DNA of 64,000 nt from JAQUBU01 sp036677685 (GTDB taxonomy: Bacteria; Bacillota; Syntrophomonadia; Syntrophomonadales; Syntrophomonadaceae): contig JAVBWA010000008.1 in the NCBI GenBank assembly GCA_036677685.1, forward strand, positions 62,001 to 126,000. Direction: 5' to 3'. Positions within the stretch are counted from its first letter, which is position 1; each line of letters starts with the position of its first letter. The notes below the pieces were generated by a model, which was given only the letters and a program-made list of their open reading frames with translations, was not told the origin of the DNA and made no database searches. This document shows, piece after piece, positions 15,766 to 24,876 of this stretch. The translations under genes and the position numbers were made by a program.

Positions 15766-16719
15766 TTATTTCTGACGGTAGTCTTTAATATTTGCCTTTT
15801 TCTTTAAGTCTTCAAGATAGCTGTCGAAGATCTCGTTTTGCTTTTCGCTTTGCAGCGTCATCATAATCCGGTTTTTTACTTCATCGAAACTCTGCACCCG
15901 GCCTTCTTTCAGATCTCCGGCCTTTATGATATGATAACCGAATTCAGTTTTTACTGGTTCGGTAGTTATTTCACCTGGTGAAAGTTTTAATGCCGCCGCT
16001 TTAAACTCGGCCACAAAAGCAGTATCCTGGTTGACTAAACCCAAATCTCCGCCCTGTTCTTTACTGGGGCAGGTGGAATATTCTTTAGCCAGAGCTGCGA
16101 AATCCTCGCCCTGCTTTAACTTAAGAAAAATATCCCGGGCTTCTTTTTCACTGTCCACCAGAATATGCGATATTTGTATACCCCCCGCTTCCTTAAAAGA
16201 AGCCTGGTTGTCCTGGTAATATTTTTGCATTTCCTCTTCGCTGACTTTTACTCCGGCGGTTACATTTTCCTGAACCTTGTTGGATAGCATCTGCATTTTC
16301 AATTCTTCCTGCAATTGCTCTTCGTTCATTCCACTGGCCTGCAAGTATTTCTTAAATTCATCCGGCCCGGTGCTGGAATTAGCTGCCTTTAATTTTTCGT
16401 ACTGTGTTTCAATTTCATCATTACTAATGGATATCCCCTTATTTTTTGCTTCCTGCTTGAGTAAAGCTTGGTAGACCAGATTATCGAAAGCGGAATCCTG
16501 CATTTTCTGAACCAGTTCCTTATCTTTTGATTCATCTACGCTTTTCGAGTTTTGTGCTTCATAATTTTTCTTTATCAGTTGATAACGTTCTTCCCACTGG
16601 TCCCGGCTAATTTGGTCCCCATTGACTTCAGCAATCAGATCAGTCTTGACCGCTGAATTACAGCCGATTAATCCCAATCCCATAATAATCAGCAAAATCC
16701 AGAAAGTCTTGCGGCTCAT
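15766..16719 (-). CDS. prsA: Peptidyl-prolyl isomerase lipoprotein (PrsA/parvulin type)
   Basis: Extracytoplasmic foldase. 317 aa from the ATG at 16719, which has GGAGGAG upstream; a GTG 15 bases earlier lies in that site. The signal peptide ends in the lipobox LGLIGC, so Cys would be lipid-modified. A SurA/PrsA-type N-terminal helical region follows. The parvulin domain runs from about ISHILV with DFAALAKEYSTCPSKEQGG and FGYHIIKAG. It should act on the outer face of the membrane. Confidence 0.93.
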   Translation of the reverse strand: MSRKTFWILLIIMGLGLIGCNSAVKTDLIAEVNGDQISRDQWEERYQLIKKNYEAQNSKSVDESKDKELVQKMQDSAFDNLVYQALLKQEAKNKGISISNDEIETQYEKLKAANSSTGPDEFKKYLQASGMNEEQLQEELKMQMLSNKVQENVTAGVKVSEEEMQKYYQDNQASFKEAGGIQISHILVDSEKEARDIFLKLKQGEDFAALAKEYSTCPSKEQGGDLGLVNQDTAFVAEFKAAALKLSPGEITTEPVKTEFGYHIIKAGDLKEGRVQSFDEVKNRIMMTLQSEKQNEIFDSYLEDLKKKANIKDYRQK

Positions 16720-17054
16720 GTTTCTCCTCCTCACAACAAACTAGAAGTAATTATAGCATAATTGTTTGTTGCAGCTATAAGTAAAGTAAAATTTTTAGCA
16801 GATTAGTAAGAAACAAGTCACTGATAAGCAATTAGGGGAGCTATGCAGCTCCCCTCAGACCGTCAAAAAAAGCGAATAGCTGCGTTATTCAAAAACCCCG
16901 TTCAATCGACGTACCTCATGTACGCCTCAATCACGGGCTTCTTGAAAGCCTTGCTCTTCACTTTTTTTGCCCGGCCTGGCAAGATGATGGCTTTATTGAT
17001 TAGGGGAGCTATGCAGCTCCCCTAGTTGATAATTCATATGTTTTCGTAAAACTT
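16720..17054. repeat. Family 2 element copy d inside a duplicated terminator hairpin
   Basis: The element proper is 16856-16998 (143 bp), with ends CAGACCGTCAAAAAAAGCGA and TTTTTTTGCCCGGCCTGG, which are imperfect inverted repeats. It is flanked by a perfect 25-bp direct repeat at 16831-16855 and 16999-17023. Each repeat contains the hairpin AGGGGAGCT-ATGC-AGCTCCCCT that would end gdhA. A terminator hairpin thus appears to be the target, duplicated on insertion. Confidence 0.75.
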
Positions 17055-18386
17055 TTAGACTATGCCTTGGGCCAACATGGAATCTGCGACTTTCATAAAG
17101 CCTGCGATATTGGCTCCTACTACCAGGTTGTCTTCATAACCATACTCTTTAGCTGCTGCACTGGCATTCTTATAAATGTTAATCATGATATCTTTTAATT
17201 TGGCATCTACTTCTTCAAAAGTCCAGGAGTATCTCATGCTGTTCTGGGACATTTCCAGAGCAGAGGTTGCAACTCCACCCGCATTAGCTGCTTTACCAGG
17301 AGCAAACAAGACCTTGTTGGCATGGAACACCTTAACCGCTTCAGGAGTGGACGGCATGTTGGCACCTTCGGCTACAGCATAGCAACCGTTGGCAACCAGA
17401 GCCTTGGCATCCTCTTCATCGAGTTCGTTCTGAGTGGCACAGGGCAGAGCAACATCGCACTTAATCTTCCAAATGCCTTTGCCTTCGAAATATTCGGCAG
17501 TGGGATGATCTTTAACATATTCTTTGATTCTGCCTCTTTCAACTTCTTTAATTCGTTTTACCGTGTCCAGTTTAATACCATCTTTATCGTAGATGTAGCC
17601 GTTGGAATCGTTCAATGCCACCACTTTGCCACCCAGTTGCTGAACTTTTTCGGTAGCATATATAGCAACATTGCCTGATCCGGATATAACAACGGTAGCG
17701 CCTTCGAATGATTTGCCTTTAGCTTTTATCATTTCATCAGTCAGATATACCAGACCGTAGCCGGTTGCTTCGGTCCGGGCCAGGCTTCCACCCCAGTTAA
17801 GGCCTTTACCGGTTAGAACACCTTCATAGAGTCCGGTCATGCGCTTGTATTGACCATAGAGAAATCCGATTTCACGTCCGCCCACCCCGATATCACCGGC
17901 GGGAACATCAACATCGGCACCAATATGCCGGTACAGCTCGGTCATGAAACTCTGGCAAAATCTCATAACTTCAGCATCCGATTTGCCCTTGGGATCAAAA
18001 TCGGATCCACCTTTGGCACCACCGATGGGCAGTCCGGTGAGGGAATTTTTGAAAATCTGTTCGAAGCCCAGGAACTTGATAATACCAGGATATACGGTCG
18101 GATGCAATCTCAGCCCGCCTTTATAGGGGCCGATGGCACTGTTAAACTGAATACGCATACCGCGATTAACCTGTACCTTGCCATTGTCATCCACCCATGG
18201 TACCCTAAAAATAATCTGTCTTTCCGGCTCTACGATTCTCTCAAGAATTCCTGCCTTCTGGTATTCGGGATGTTTTTCAAACACCGGTTCCAATGACTCC
18301 AACACTTCCTGAACTGCTTGATGAAATTCAGGTTCATTAGGATTTCTTTTGATAACGGTTTCCATTACTTCCTGTACATATGACAT
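17055..18386 (-). CDS. gdhA: Glutamate dehydrogenase
   Basis: Reductive amination of 2-oxoglutarate to glutamate, or the reverse. 443 aa, the hexameric small-subunit class. It shows GPYKGGLRLHP, the catalytic lysine region PIGGAKGGSDFDP, DVPAGDIGVGGREIGFLYG, and the nucleotide-binding VVISGSGNVAIYA. The size and the latter motif fit the bacterial NADP-type enzyme. A monocistronic layout is likely, with its own ribosome binding site (GGAGG) and terminator hairpin. Confidence 0.96.
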   Translation of the reverse strand: MSYVQEVMETVIKRNPNEPEFHQAVQEVLESLEPVFEKHPEYQKAGILERIVEPERQIIFRVPWVDDNGKVQVNRGMRIQFNSAIGPYKGGLRLHPTVYPGIIKFLGFEQIFKNSLTGLPIGGAKGGSDFDPKGKSDAEVMRFCQSFMTELYRHIGADVDVPAGDIGVGGREIGFLYGQYKRMTGLYEGVLTGKGLNWGGSLARTEATGYGLVYLTDEMIKAKGKSFEGATVVISGSGNVAIYATEKVQQLGGKVVALNDSNGYIYDKDGIKLDTVKRIKEVERGRIKEYVKDHPTAEYFEGKGIWKIKCDVALPCATQNELDEEDAKALVANGCYAVAEGANMPSTPEAVKVFHANKVLFAPGKAANAGGVATSALEMSQNSMRYSWTFEEVDAKLKDIMINIYKNASAAAKEYGYEDNLVVGANIAGFMKVADSMLAQGIV

Positions 18387-18514
18387 TCTTTCTTCCTCCT
18401 TTGGAATTTCTGTTTGTCATGTAAATAACTAAACCAAATTATAGGTTTTAAAGCGGCATTGTAAATAGATTTTCGTCAGATATATTGTATTCAATTTGTA
18501 AGCATTTAAACACG

Positions 18515-18550
18515 CAAAGGATGATCTGCAATTACGATTACAGATCATCC
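18515..18550 (-). terminator. Terminator of the NuoEFG-type operon
   Basis: Perfect stem GGATGATCTG / CAGATCATCC with a 12-base loop, followed on the minus strand by TTTGCGT. It lies 24 bases past the stop of the 18574 gene. Confidence 0.75.
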
Positions 18551-18573
18551 CCGTTGTCTCCCGGTTAGAATGA

Positions 18574-21500
18574 CTATTTCAAACCTTCCCTATGCATCTT
18601 CTCCTCAAACTTGCGCCCGGCATAGTCCACCAGGGGAAGGTCAACAAACAGCAAATCCTCTTCATCCATTATTGATGATTCTTCGTAAATTCTGGTATTT
18701 TCGGACTTGGATTCAACGCCCCCTTGGCTGGCAGCTTCTATGCCTGCTTGCAATTGACTGATTAGATTCGGGCCGTTTTCGGCAGATTGTGGCGTTTTTA
18801 CCGCCCGGGTTTTTAATTCCTTGCCACCCATGCCCAGGTAAGTTCCTTCAACCTCCCAGGGAGCTGGAAGCGGCAGCACCACATCAGCTTCAAGGACGGT
18901 AGGAGTTATGGTGGAAGATAATACCACCAGCAATTCGCATTCTTTCAAGTCATCCTTGCTTAAAATACCTGCTCCCACCGGATCTTCATCCAATATCAAG
19001 AGAGCCTTTACTTTTCCGCTCTTAATTTCTTGCCCAAGCTGGGCTCGACTCCTGGTAAAACCTGCCGCCCAGATACCTCCACTATTAGCCCCCGGACCCA
19101 CCAGGAGTAATTTTCGCTGCGAGGCTTGGCAATTGCTGGAATCTGATGCCAGTTCAACCGCCATGTCCATAGCTCTGCTGCTCAGGCTGTAACTGTCAAG
19201 CAGAATCATAGTTTGCTCCGATTTAACATAAAGCTCGGCTACTTCATTAATTTGCCTTAAACTGTCAGAGGTTCCGTTCTTAATAGCATCGAGAAGTTTC
19301 TCCATAACCACCAGATTATTCCGTTCGGGTGATATTTTAACAGCTGCCAGATCATCCGCTAGAGTAGACTGCGGGCTGATGATTACCAGCTTAGCTCCAT
19401 TTTGTACAGCCTTGCGCAATTTAGCTGCAGCTATCTGCGCTTGATCCAAAGCACCTATCAGCAGTATCAAATCGCTGTTGTCGAGATCTTCCCAAGATCC
19501 GGCTAATTCTTTATTATTCTGAATTTGCTTCATGCTTAACCCAAGTTCAAGCGAAAAGCTGCTCATTTTATCAGTGCCCAGAGTTTGGGCAATCTTAGCC
19601 GCGTCCTGAATTTCCTCAATACTCACTGACGGACTTGCAAAGATCGCCAGTGCTGAACTGTCGAAACGTCCTTTTATATCCATAAGCCGGGTACCGGCCT
19701 GATGTATGGCTTCCTCAAGGGATGCCTTTACCAATCCTGATTGCTTTCTGAGTAAAGGTTCACGGATACGATCAGCCTCGATGGCTTCCCAGCCAAAACG
19801 GCCCCGGTAACAAAGAAGCTCACCCTCATCCGGTTCGATCTTGACTACCATATCGCCCCGGCTCTTAATCACCTGCCCGCAGCCCAGGGAACACCCGGAG
19901 CAATGAGTATGGGTCTCATGAAGCAGCATCGGTACATTTTTGTACAGTGAATTGCGCTCCGTCAGGGCCCCGGTAGGACAAAGAGCCACACATTGCCCGC
20001 AGCATATACAATCGCTTTCCTTCAGAGCAACACCCAGTTCCGGCTGCACAAGCGTTTCAAAACCGCGGTTTACCAGCCCCAGAGCCGTCGCACCTATTAC
20101 CTCATTACACACCCGTACACACAGGCCGCAAAGTATGCACTTGTCCATATCCCTAATAATAAAAGGATGATCCTCAATCGCCAGCTGCGGGTGTTTGGCC
20201 CCGCTTAAGCGCTGGGGCTCGACATTGTAATCGGCGGCATACTTGATCAACTTACATTCAAAATAATCGGCACAACCGCACTCCAAACATCGTTTGGCCT
20301 CCTTGATTGCTTCTTCTTCGCCTAAAAGCTGGCTGACCGGTGCAAAATTACGGCGGCGCTTGTCGGCTTCCTCATGTTTAAGCTCGACCCGTGGCTGTTT
20401 TTCATAATGGGCAAAATCATCAGCATTCACTTCCTTTTCCACCAGAAAGTGCGGGATATTTTCCAGGGATACACCCTGCAGATATTTTATCATGGCCTCC
20501 GCCGCAGCCCGACCCTGGGCAATAGCTTCAATGGCTATCCCCGGTCCGCTGACTCCGTCTCCCCCTGCGAACACTCCTTTTATACTGGTCATAAAAGAGT
20601 TTTTGCCCGTATCAATAGTTCCCCAACGACTGAGTTGGAGATCTTCAAAACCGGCCGGGTTGACCTGCTGCCCGATAGCTGCTAAAACATTATCCAGCGG
20701 GATTATTTCCTCTTCGCCGGTAGGTACCGGACGCCGGCGGCCTGAAGCATCCGCTTCTCCCAATTCCATTTTCTGCATCCGGATGGCGGCAACCCGTCCT
20801 TCATCACTAATAATTTCTTCGGGGGCCAACAGGAACTTGAAAATTACTCCTTCTTCTTCGGCTTCCCGGATTTCAATTTCCTCCGCCGGCATTTCGGCCC
20901 GGGTACGGCGGTATAGCACCATAACTTGCTGGGCACCCAGCCGTACAGCGGTTCGAGCCGCATCCATAGCCGTATTGCCGCCGCCAATTACCGCCACCCG
21001 CTGCCCGAGGGCAACCGGCCGGTTCATAGCTACATCCTGCAAAAACTCAATTCCTCCGATGACTCCGTTGCTATCCTCACCAGTGCAGCCGATTCGTGAA
21101 GACACCCAGGCTCCTATACCGATAAAAACCGCATCATATTTATTGGCCAGGTAATCCAGCTCAATATCCTTGCCAATGCGCTGATTAAAAGCAAACTCCA
21201 CGCCCAGCTTGCGAATCAATTCGATCTCCTGGTCCAGCAAGTCCTTGGGCAGCCGGTACTCGGGAATTCCGTAGCGCAGCATTCCTCCTGCCTGCGGCAT
21301 TGCTTCGTAAACCTTTACCTGATGCCCTTCCCGGGCCAGAAAATAAGCTGCGGTCAGGCCGGCTGGCCCTGCTCCGACTATTGCTGCTTTTTGCCCGGAA
21401 GCCGGTTTGACCTCCGGCATATAAGTTTCATCGCTGCTTAAATCCTGTGCACCCACAAATGCTTTTAGGGCCGCTATGGATATCGGTTCCTCCACCAGTT

Positions 21501-21966
21501 GGCGGCGGCAGGCTTCCTCACAGGGATGGGGACAAATAAGCCCGATGCTGGCTGGCAAAGGGAAGCGCTCTTTCAGCAAAGCTACCGCTTCCCGGTACTG
21601 CCCGTTGGCAATCAGACCCACATAGCCCTGACAATCGGTCTGGGCCGGGCAGGCTTTTAAGCAAGGAGGCCGGCAATCCCCGCTGTGGTCGGACAAAATC
21701 ATTTCCAGGGTCAGTTTGCGGGAATTTCTTATTTTGGCGGTATCAGTTTTTATGCGCATCCCCTCCTGTGCTTCGATGGAACAGGAGCGCACCAGATTCT
21801 TGCTGCCTTCAACTTCAACTACACAAAGCCCGCAAGAGCCATATGGCTTAACTCTTTCATCATGGCAGAGTGTGGGAATCTCTATGCCGTTTTTCCGGGC
21901 TATGCTCAATATGGTCTGCCCGGCCCGGGTTTTAATTTCTTTACCATCTATATTCAAACTTATCAT
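18574..21966 (-). CDS. NuoG-like subunit fused to a GltD-like flavin oxidoreductase, 1130 aa
   Basis: The domain order is: [2Fe-2S] ferredoxin (Cys34, 45, 48, 62); a NuoG-type His-Cys cluster site (DHSGDCRPPC, His94); a GltD/NfnB-like domain from ~105 with FAD site GAGPAGLTAAYFLA, NAD(P) site VIGGGNTAMDAART and KRCLECGC; two [4Fe-4S] ferredoxin sites (CILCGLCVRVC and CICCGQCVALC); then a molybdopterin-oxidoreductase-like part starting HCSGCSLGCG with no clear catalytic Cys or Sec. The last part is short and probably binds no molybdenum. It follows NuoE- and NuoF-like genes, so the trio should form a cytoplasmic NADH-linked complex. The GltD piece adds a second flavin and nucleotide site, which would suit flavin-based bifurcation or an NADPH/NADH exchange role; that is inference. 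Confidence 0.85.
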   Translation of the reverse strand: MISLNIDGKEIKTRAGQTILSIARKNGIEIPTLCHDERVKPYGSCGLCVVEVEGSKNLVRSCSIEAQEGMRIKTDTAKIRNSRKLTLEMILSDHSGDCRPPCLKACPAQTDCQGYVGLIANGQYREAVALLKERFPLPASIGLICPHPCEEACRRQLVEEPISIAALKAFVGAQDLSSDETYMPEVKPASGQKAAIVGAGPAGLTAAYFLAREGHQVKVYEAMPQAGGMLRYGIPEYRLPKDLLDQEIELIRKLGVEFAFNQRIGKDIELDYLANKYDAVFIGIGAWVSSRIGCTGEDSNGVIGGIEFLQDVAMNRPVALGQRVAVIGGGNTAMDAARTAVRLGAQQVMVLYRRTRAEMPAEEIEIREAEEEGVIFKFLLAPEEIISDEGRVAAIRMQKMELGEADASGRRRPVPTGEEEIIPLDNVLAAIGQQVNPAGFEDLQLSRWGTIDTGKNSFMTSIKGVFAGGDGVSGPGIAIEAIAQGRAAAEAMIKYLQGVSLENIPHFLVEKEVNADDFAHYEKQPRVELKHEEADKRRRNFAPVSQLLGEEEAIKEAKRCLECGCADYFECKLIKYAADYNVEPQRLSGAKHPQLAIEDHPFIIRDMDKCILCGLCVRVCNEVIGATALGLVNRGFETLVQPELGVALKESDCICCGQCVALCPTGALTERNSLYKNVPMLLHETHTHCSGCSLGCGQVIKSRGDMVVKIEPDEGELLCYRGRFGWEAIEADRIREPLLRKQSGLVKASLEEAIHQAGTRLMDIKGRFDSSALAIFASPSVSIEEIQDAAKIAQTLGTDKMSSFSLELGLSMKQIQNNKELAGSWEDLDNSDLILLIGALDQAQIAAAKLRKAVQNGAKLVIISPQSTLADDLAAVKISPERNNLVVMEKLLDAIKNGTSDSLRQINEVAELYVKSEQTMILLDSYSLSSRAMDMAVELASDSSNCQASQRKLLLVGPGANSGGIWAAGFTRSRAQLGQEIKSGKVKALLILDEDPVGAGILSKDDLKECELLVVLSSTITPTVLEADVVLPLPAPWEVEGTYLGMGGKELKTRAVKTPQSAENGPNLISQLQAGIEAASQGGVESKSENTRIYEESSIMDEEDLLFVDLPLVDYAGRKFEEKMHREGLK

Positions 21967-21981
21967 GCCAGCTCACCTCCT

Positions 21982-23748
21982 TTAATTGACCAGCACCGCA
22001 GCAAATTTGCCCGGGCAAACATCGAGACAGGTTCCGCATTTTATACATTTCTCCTGGTCGATTATATGAACTTCTTTTTTAGTCCCGGTAATACAGTCAA
22101 CCGGGCACTTGCGGGCGCAAATCCCGCACCCTTTGCATCTTTCGGCATCTATGGTATAAGCTATAAGATGCTTGCAATGCTTGGCCGGGCATTTTTTCTC
22201 CTTAATATGGGCTTCATACTCATTCCGGAAATATCTTAGGGTGGTCAATATAGGATTGGGTGCACCCTGACCCAAACCGCACAAAGAGCCGGTTTGAACC
22301 TGCAAAGCCAATTCTTCCAGCAATTCAATGTCGCCGTCCTTCCCATCACCCGCACAGATTCTCTCCAGTATCTCCAAAAGACGTTTACTGCCAATCCGGC
22401 ATTGTACACATTTGCCGCAGGATTCTTTCTGGGTAAAATCGAGGAAGTACCTGGCCATATCCACCATACAGGCCGTCTCATCAAGCACGATCATGCCCCC
22501 CGAACCCATAAAAGCGCCGGTACTGGTTATTGACTGATAATCAACCGGGGTATCCAGCAAGTGGCCGGGGATACAACCTCCCGAAGGACCGCCCATCTGC
22601 ACCGCTTTGAATTCACGGTCATCCTTGATGCCCCCGCCGATTTTAAAAATAATTTCGCGAAGGCTCATACCCATGGGGACTTCAACCAATCCGCCTTTTT
22701 TTATCTTGCCGGCCAGGGCAAAAACTTTGGTGCCCTTGCTGGCTTCAGTCCCTACAGACGCAAAAGCTGAACCGCCATGTTCTATGATCCAGGGAACATT
22801 TGCAAAAGTTTCTACATTATTTATATTGGTAGGCTGGCCCCAAAATCCGCGCTGAGAAGGAAACGGCGGCTTTAAGCGCGGCATTCCGCGTTCACCTTCC
22901 AGTGAAGCGATCAAGGCGGTTTCTTCTCCGCATACGAAAGCACCGGCCCCCTGTTTGATTCTTATATCAAAGGAAAATCCACTGTCCATTATATTGACAC
23001 CCAGTAAGCCGTTGGCACGGGCTGCTTCAATAGCAGTCTGCAGGTTTTTTATCGCCAGCGGGTACTCCGCCCGGCAATAAATAATGCCGCTCTCTGCTCC
23101 TATAACATACCCGGCTATTATCATACCTTCCAAAACCGAATGCGGGTCGCTCTCCAGCACACTTCTGTCCATAAAAGCTCCGGGATCGCCTTCATCCGCA
23201 TTGCAAACCACATATTTGGGCTGGCTTTTTTCCTGGCGGGTGGCGTTCCATTTGAACCAGGTCGGGAATCCGGCCCCGCCCCGCCCCCGGAGGCCCGATA
23301 CCTTTATTTCATCCAGAACCTCTTCAGGATTCATGCCTTTTAGAACCCTGGTCAGCGCCTTATATCCGCCCTGACTGCGATAGTCCTCTATAGATTCCGG
23401 GTTTATCGAGCCGCAATTACGAAGAACAATCCGTTGCTGGGGCTTTATATAATCGCCCGGTTGTTCACTGCTGAAAACCAGGTATTTTTCAAGGCTTCCC
23501 TTTTCGTTCAAGTGCCAGGTTATTATCTCCTCGGCTTTTTCAGGGGTAACTCCGCCATAAGTGTATATAAATTCATCATCTTCAACTATATCCAGCAATG
23601 GTTCATGGTGACACATACCTATACAGCCAGTCCTCTGGATTTCAACCCCCGGGATCAATTCTGCCTGCTTGGCTTGCAGGAATTCCCAAACCTTGAGTCC
23701 ACCTGCGGCAATTCCACAACTTCCTAAACCTACCCGAATTTTCTTCAT
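21982..23748 (-). CDS. NuoF/HydB-type NADH-binding flavoprotein subunit
   Basis: 588 aa. It has an N-terminal thioredoxin-like [2Fe-2S] domain (GSCGIAAGG, then TGCIGMCHHEP), then the FMN/NADH domain (GLRGRGGAGFPTW, CNADEGDPGAFMDR, GAGAFVCGEETALIAS), an SLBB domain, the [4Fe-4S] site ESCGKCVQCRIG, and a C-terminal pair of ferredoxin clusters (CKGCGICARKCPVDC and CIKCGTCLDVC). This is the layout of hydrogenase or formate dehydrogenase diaphorase subunits in anaerobes. It overlaps the NuoE gene by one base (TAATG) and is 15 bases from the fusion gene. Confidence 0.93.
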   Translation of the reverse strand: MKKIRVGLGSCGIAAGGLKVWEFLQAKQAELIPGVEIQRTGCIGMCHHEPLLDIVEDDEFIYTYGGVTPEKAEEIITWHLNEKGSLEKYLVFSSEQPGDYIKPQQRIVLRNCGSINPESIEDYRSQGGYKALTRVLKGMNPEEVLDEIKVSGLRGRGGAGFPTWFKWNATRQEKSQPKYVVCNADEGDPGAFMDRSVLESDPHSVLEGMIIAGYVIGAESGIIYCRAEYPLAIKNLQTAIEAARANGLLGVNIMDSGFSFDIRIKQGAGAFVCGEETALIASLEGERGMPRLKPPFPSQRGFWGQPTNINNVETFANVPWIIEHGGSAFASVGTEASKGTKVFALAGKIKKGGLVEVPMGMSLREIIFKIGGGIKDDREFKAVQMGGPSGGCIPGHLLDTPVDYQSITSTGAFMGSGGMIVLDETACMVDMARYFLDFTQKESCGKCVQCRIGSKRLLEILERICAGDGKDGDIELLEELALQVQTGSLCGLGQGAPNPILTTLRYFRNEYEAHIKEKKCPAKHCKHLIAYTIDAERCKGCGICARKCPVDCITGTKKEVHIIDQEKCIKCGTCLDVCPGKFAAVLVN

Positions 23749-24284
23749 TATTTATCACCGGCCTTCTGCTGCTCAGCAGTGTAAATATCGCGAACAATCC
23801 TGGTCGCTTTCTCACTGCTCAGCGGTCCATAAGCCTGGCCGTTAATCATCATAACCGGAGCCAGGCTGCAGCATCCTAAACATGCTGCACTGTCCAAAGT
23901 AAACAAACCATCCGGTGTTGTTTCCCCGGGCTTGATTTTTAATTCTTCAGCCAGTGCAGTTTCAATACGTTCCGAGCCATTAACGTGGCAGGCGGTTCCC
24001 TGGCAAAGCAGAATCAGATATTTGCCCACCGGTTTTAAGCGAAACTGGGTGTAAAAAGTTGCCGTTCCGTAAACCTGGGCCGGCTTGAGTCCCATTTTAA
24101 CCGAAATTTCCTTTAAAACCGGTATCGGCAGATAGCCGTAAATATCCTGAACCTTTTGCAGTACAGTTATCAGGCTTCCTTTTTCGCTGCGGTATTGATT
24201 GATGACCTCATCCATCAAGCGCAAGTCAATTCCTGCATCAATATGACAGGTTTCCGGTTTTTCCTCCTGACAGCAGCAATTCAC
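23748..24284 (-). CDS. NuoE/HydC-type [2Fe-2S] subunit
   Basis: 178 aa thioredoxin-like ferredoxin of NADH dehydrogenase and hydrogenase complexes. The cluster cysteines lie in LLCQGTACHVNG and SAACLGCCSLAP. The N-terminal helix block (VLQKVQDIYGYLPIPVLKEI) is typical. The extra N-terminus MNCCCQEEKPETC is unusually cysteine-rich. The GTG start is the only one that fits, but its ribosome binding site is weak. It is first in the operon NuoE-NuoF-fusion. Confidence 0.92.
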   Translation of the reverse strand: MNCCCQEEKPETCHIDAGIDLRLMDEVINQYRSEKGSLITVLQKVQDIYGYLPIPVLKEISVKMGLKPAQVYGTATFYTQFRLKPVGKYLILLCQGTACHVNGSERIETALAEELKIKPGETTPDGLFTLDSAACLGCCSLAPVMMINGQAYGPLSSEKATRIVRDIYTAEQQKAGDK

Positions 24285-24445
24285 GGATCATACCCCTTTC
24301 TCTGCTATATATCGTAATATTAATCCCGTGCTCATCCAATGGGCCAAATTTTTCAATTGGGAAAAGCTTTGAATAAATAAACCACCTTTTATTCTTAAGC
24401 CTTTTAGCATTTTTGTAAATAGATTGTGCAAATAATATTGTATAC

Positions 24446-24494
24446 AAGAAAAGCCGGAACAGGCATCAGTGATCAATCTGCTGCCCGCTCCGGC
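24446..24494 (-). terminator. Terminator downstream of ylbF
   Basis: On the minus strand: GCCGGAGCGGGCAGCAG, loop, CTGATGCCTGTTCCGGC, then TTTTCTT. The stem is long with minor bulges. Confidence 0.7.
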
Positions 24495-24509
24495 TGATTT
24501 TAAAGTTGT

Positions 24510-24857
24510 TTATCTAAATTCGCTCTCAATGGCTTTCTGAATGATTTCCTGGATGTCGTTAAACATCTGGATAAACACCCCTTCAGACTTGAAGAATTCC
24601 GCCAATTCATGATTTTGATTCATTTTGGCATACTCTATACTGATTTCTTGAGCCTCTTCCGGTTTTGTTTCCTCTCCCAGCATCTGGCGGCGGTTCATTT
24701 CCATTTGCCGCTGACGCAGATTAATTATCCGGTCTTTTAAGTCCGGCTTTGCATCCAATTGCTGTTTGGCTGCCAGATAGCTGATAAAAGCATCACTGGC
24801 TTTAATTGCTCCAGCCAGTTCATGAGCTTTATCATATGGATTGATACGATGAGGCAT
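24510..24857 (-). CDS. YlbF/YmcA-family regulator
   Basis: 115 aa, all-helical, Gln/Glu/Lys-rich, with the family core DLKDRIINLRQRQMEMNRRQ. In Bacillus, members of this family form the Y-complex that affects RNase Y, competence and sporulation. It carries no cysteines, unlike the Fe-S binding YlbF/YmcA/YaaT members. The neighbouring ridA gene on the same strand ends 20 bases upstream. The ribosome binding site is AAGGAG. Confidence 0.75.
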   Translation of the reverse strand: MPHRINPYDKAHELAGAIKASDAFISYLAAKQQLDAKPDLKDRIINLRQRQMEMNRRQMLGEETKPEEAQEISIEYAKMNQNHELAEFFKSEGVFIQMFNDIQEIIQKAIESEFR

Positions 24858-24876
24858 AACTCCAACTCCTTATATT

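Noticed and set aside
16999..17023. Family 2 direct repeat as an att site of an integrated element
   Set aside because: The enclosed DNA is 143 bp with no integrase and no tRNA gene; a small mobile element with target duplication fits better.
18574..21966. Formate dehydrogenase catalytic subunit
   Set aside because: The molybdopterin-like part is too short and shows no catalytic Cys/Sec or terminal dinucleotide-binding domain; most of the protein is NuoG-N and GltD-like.
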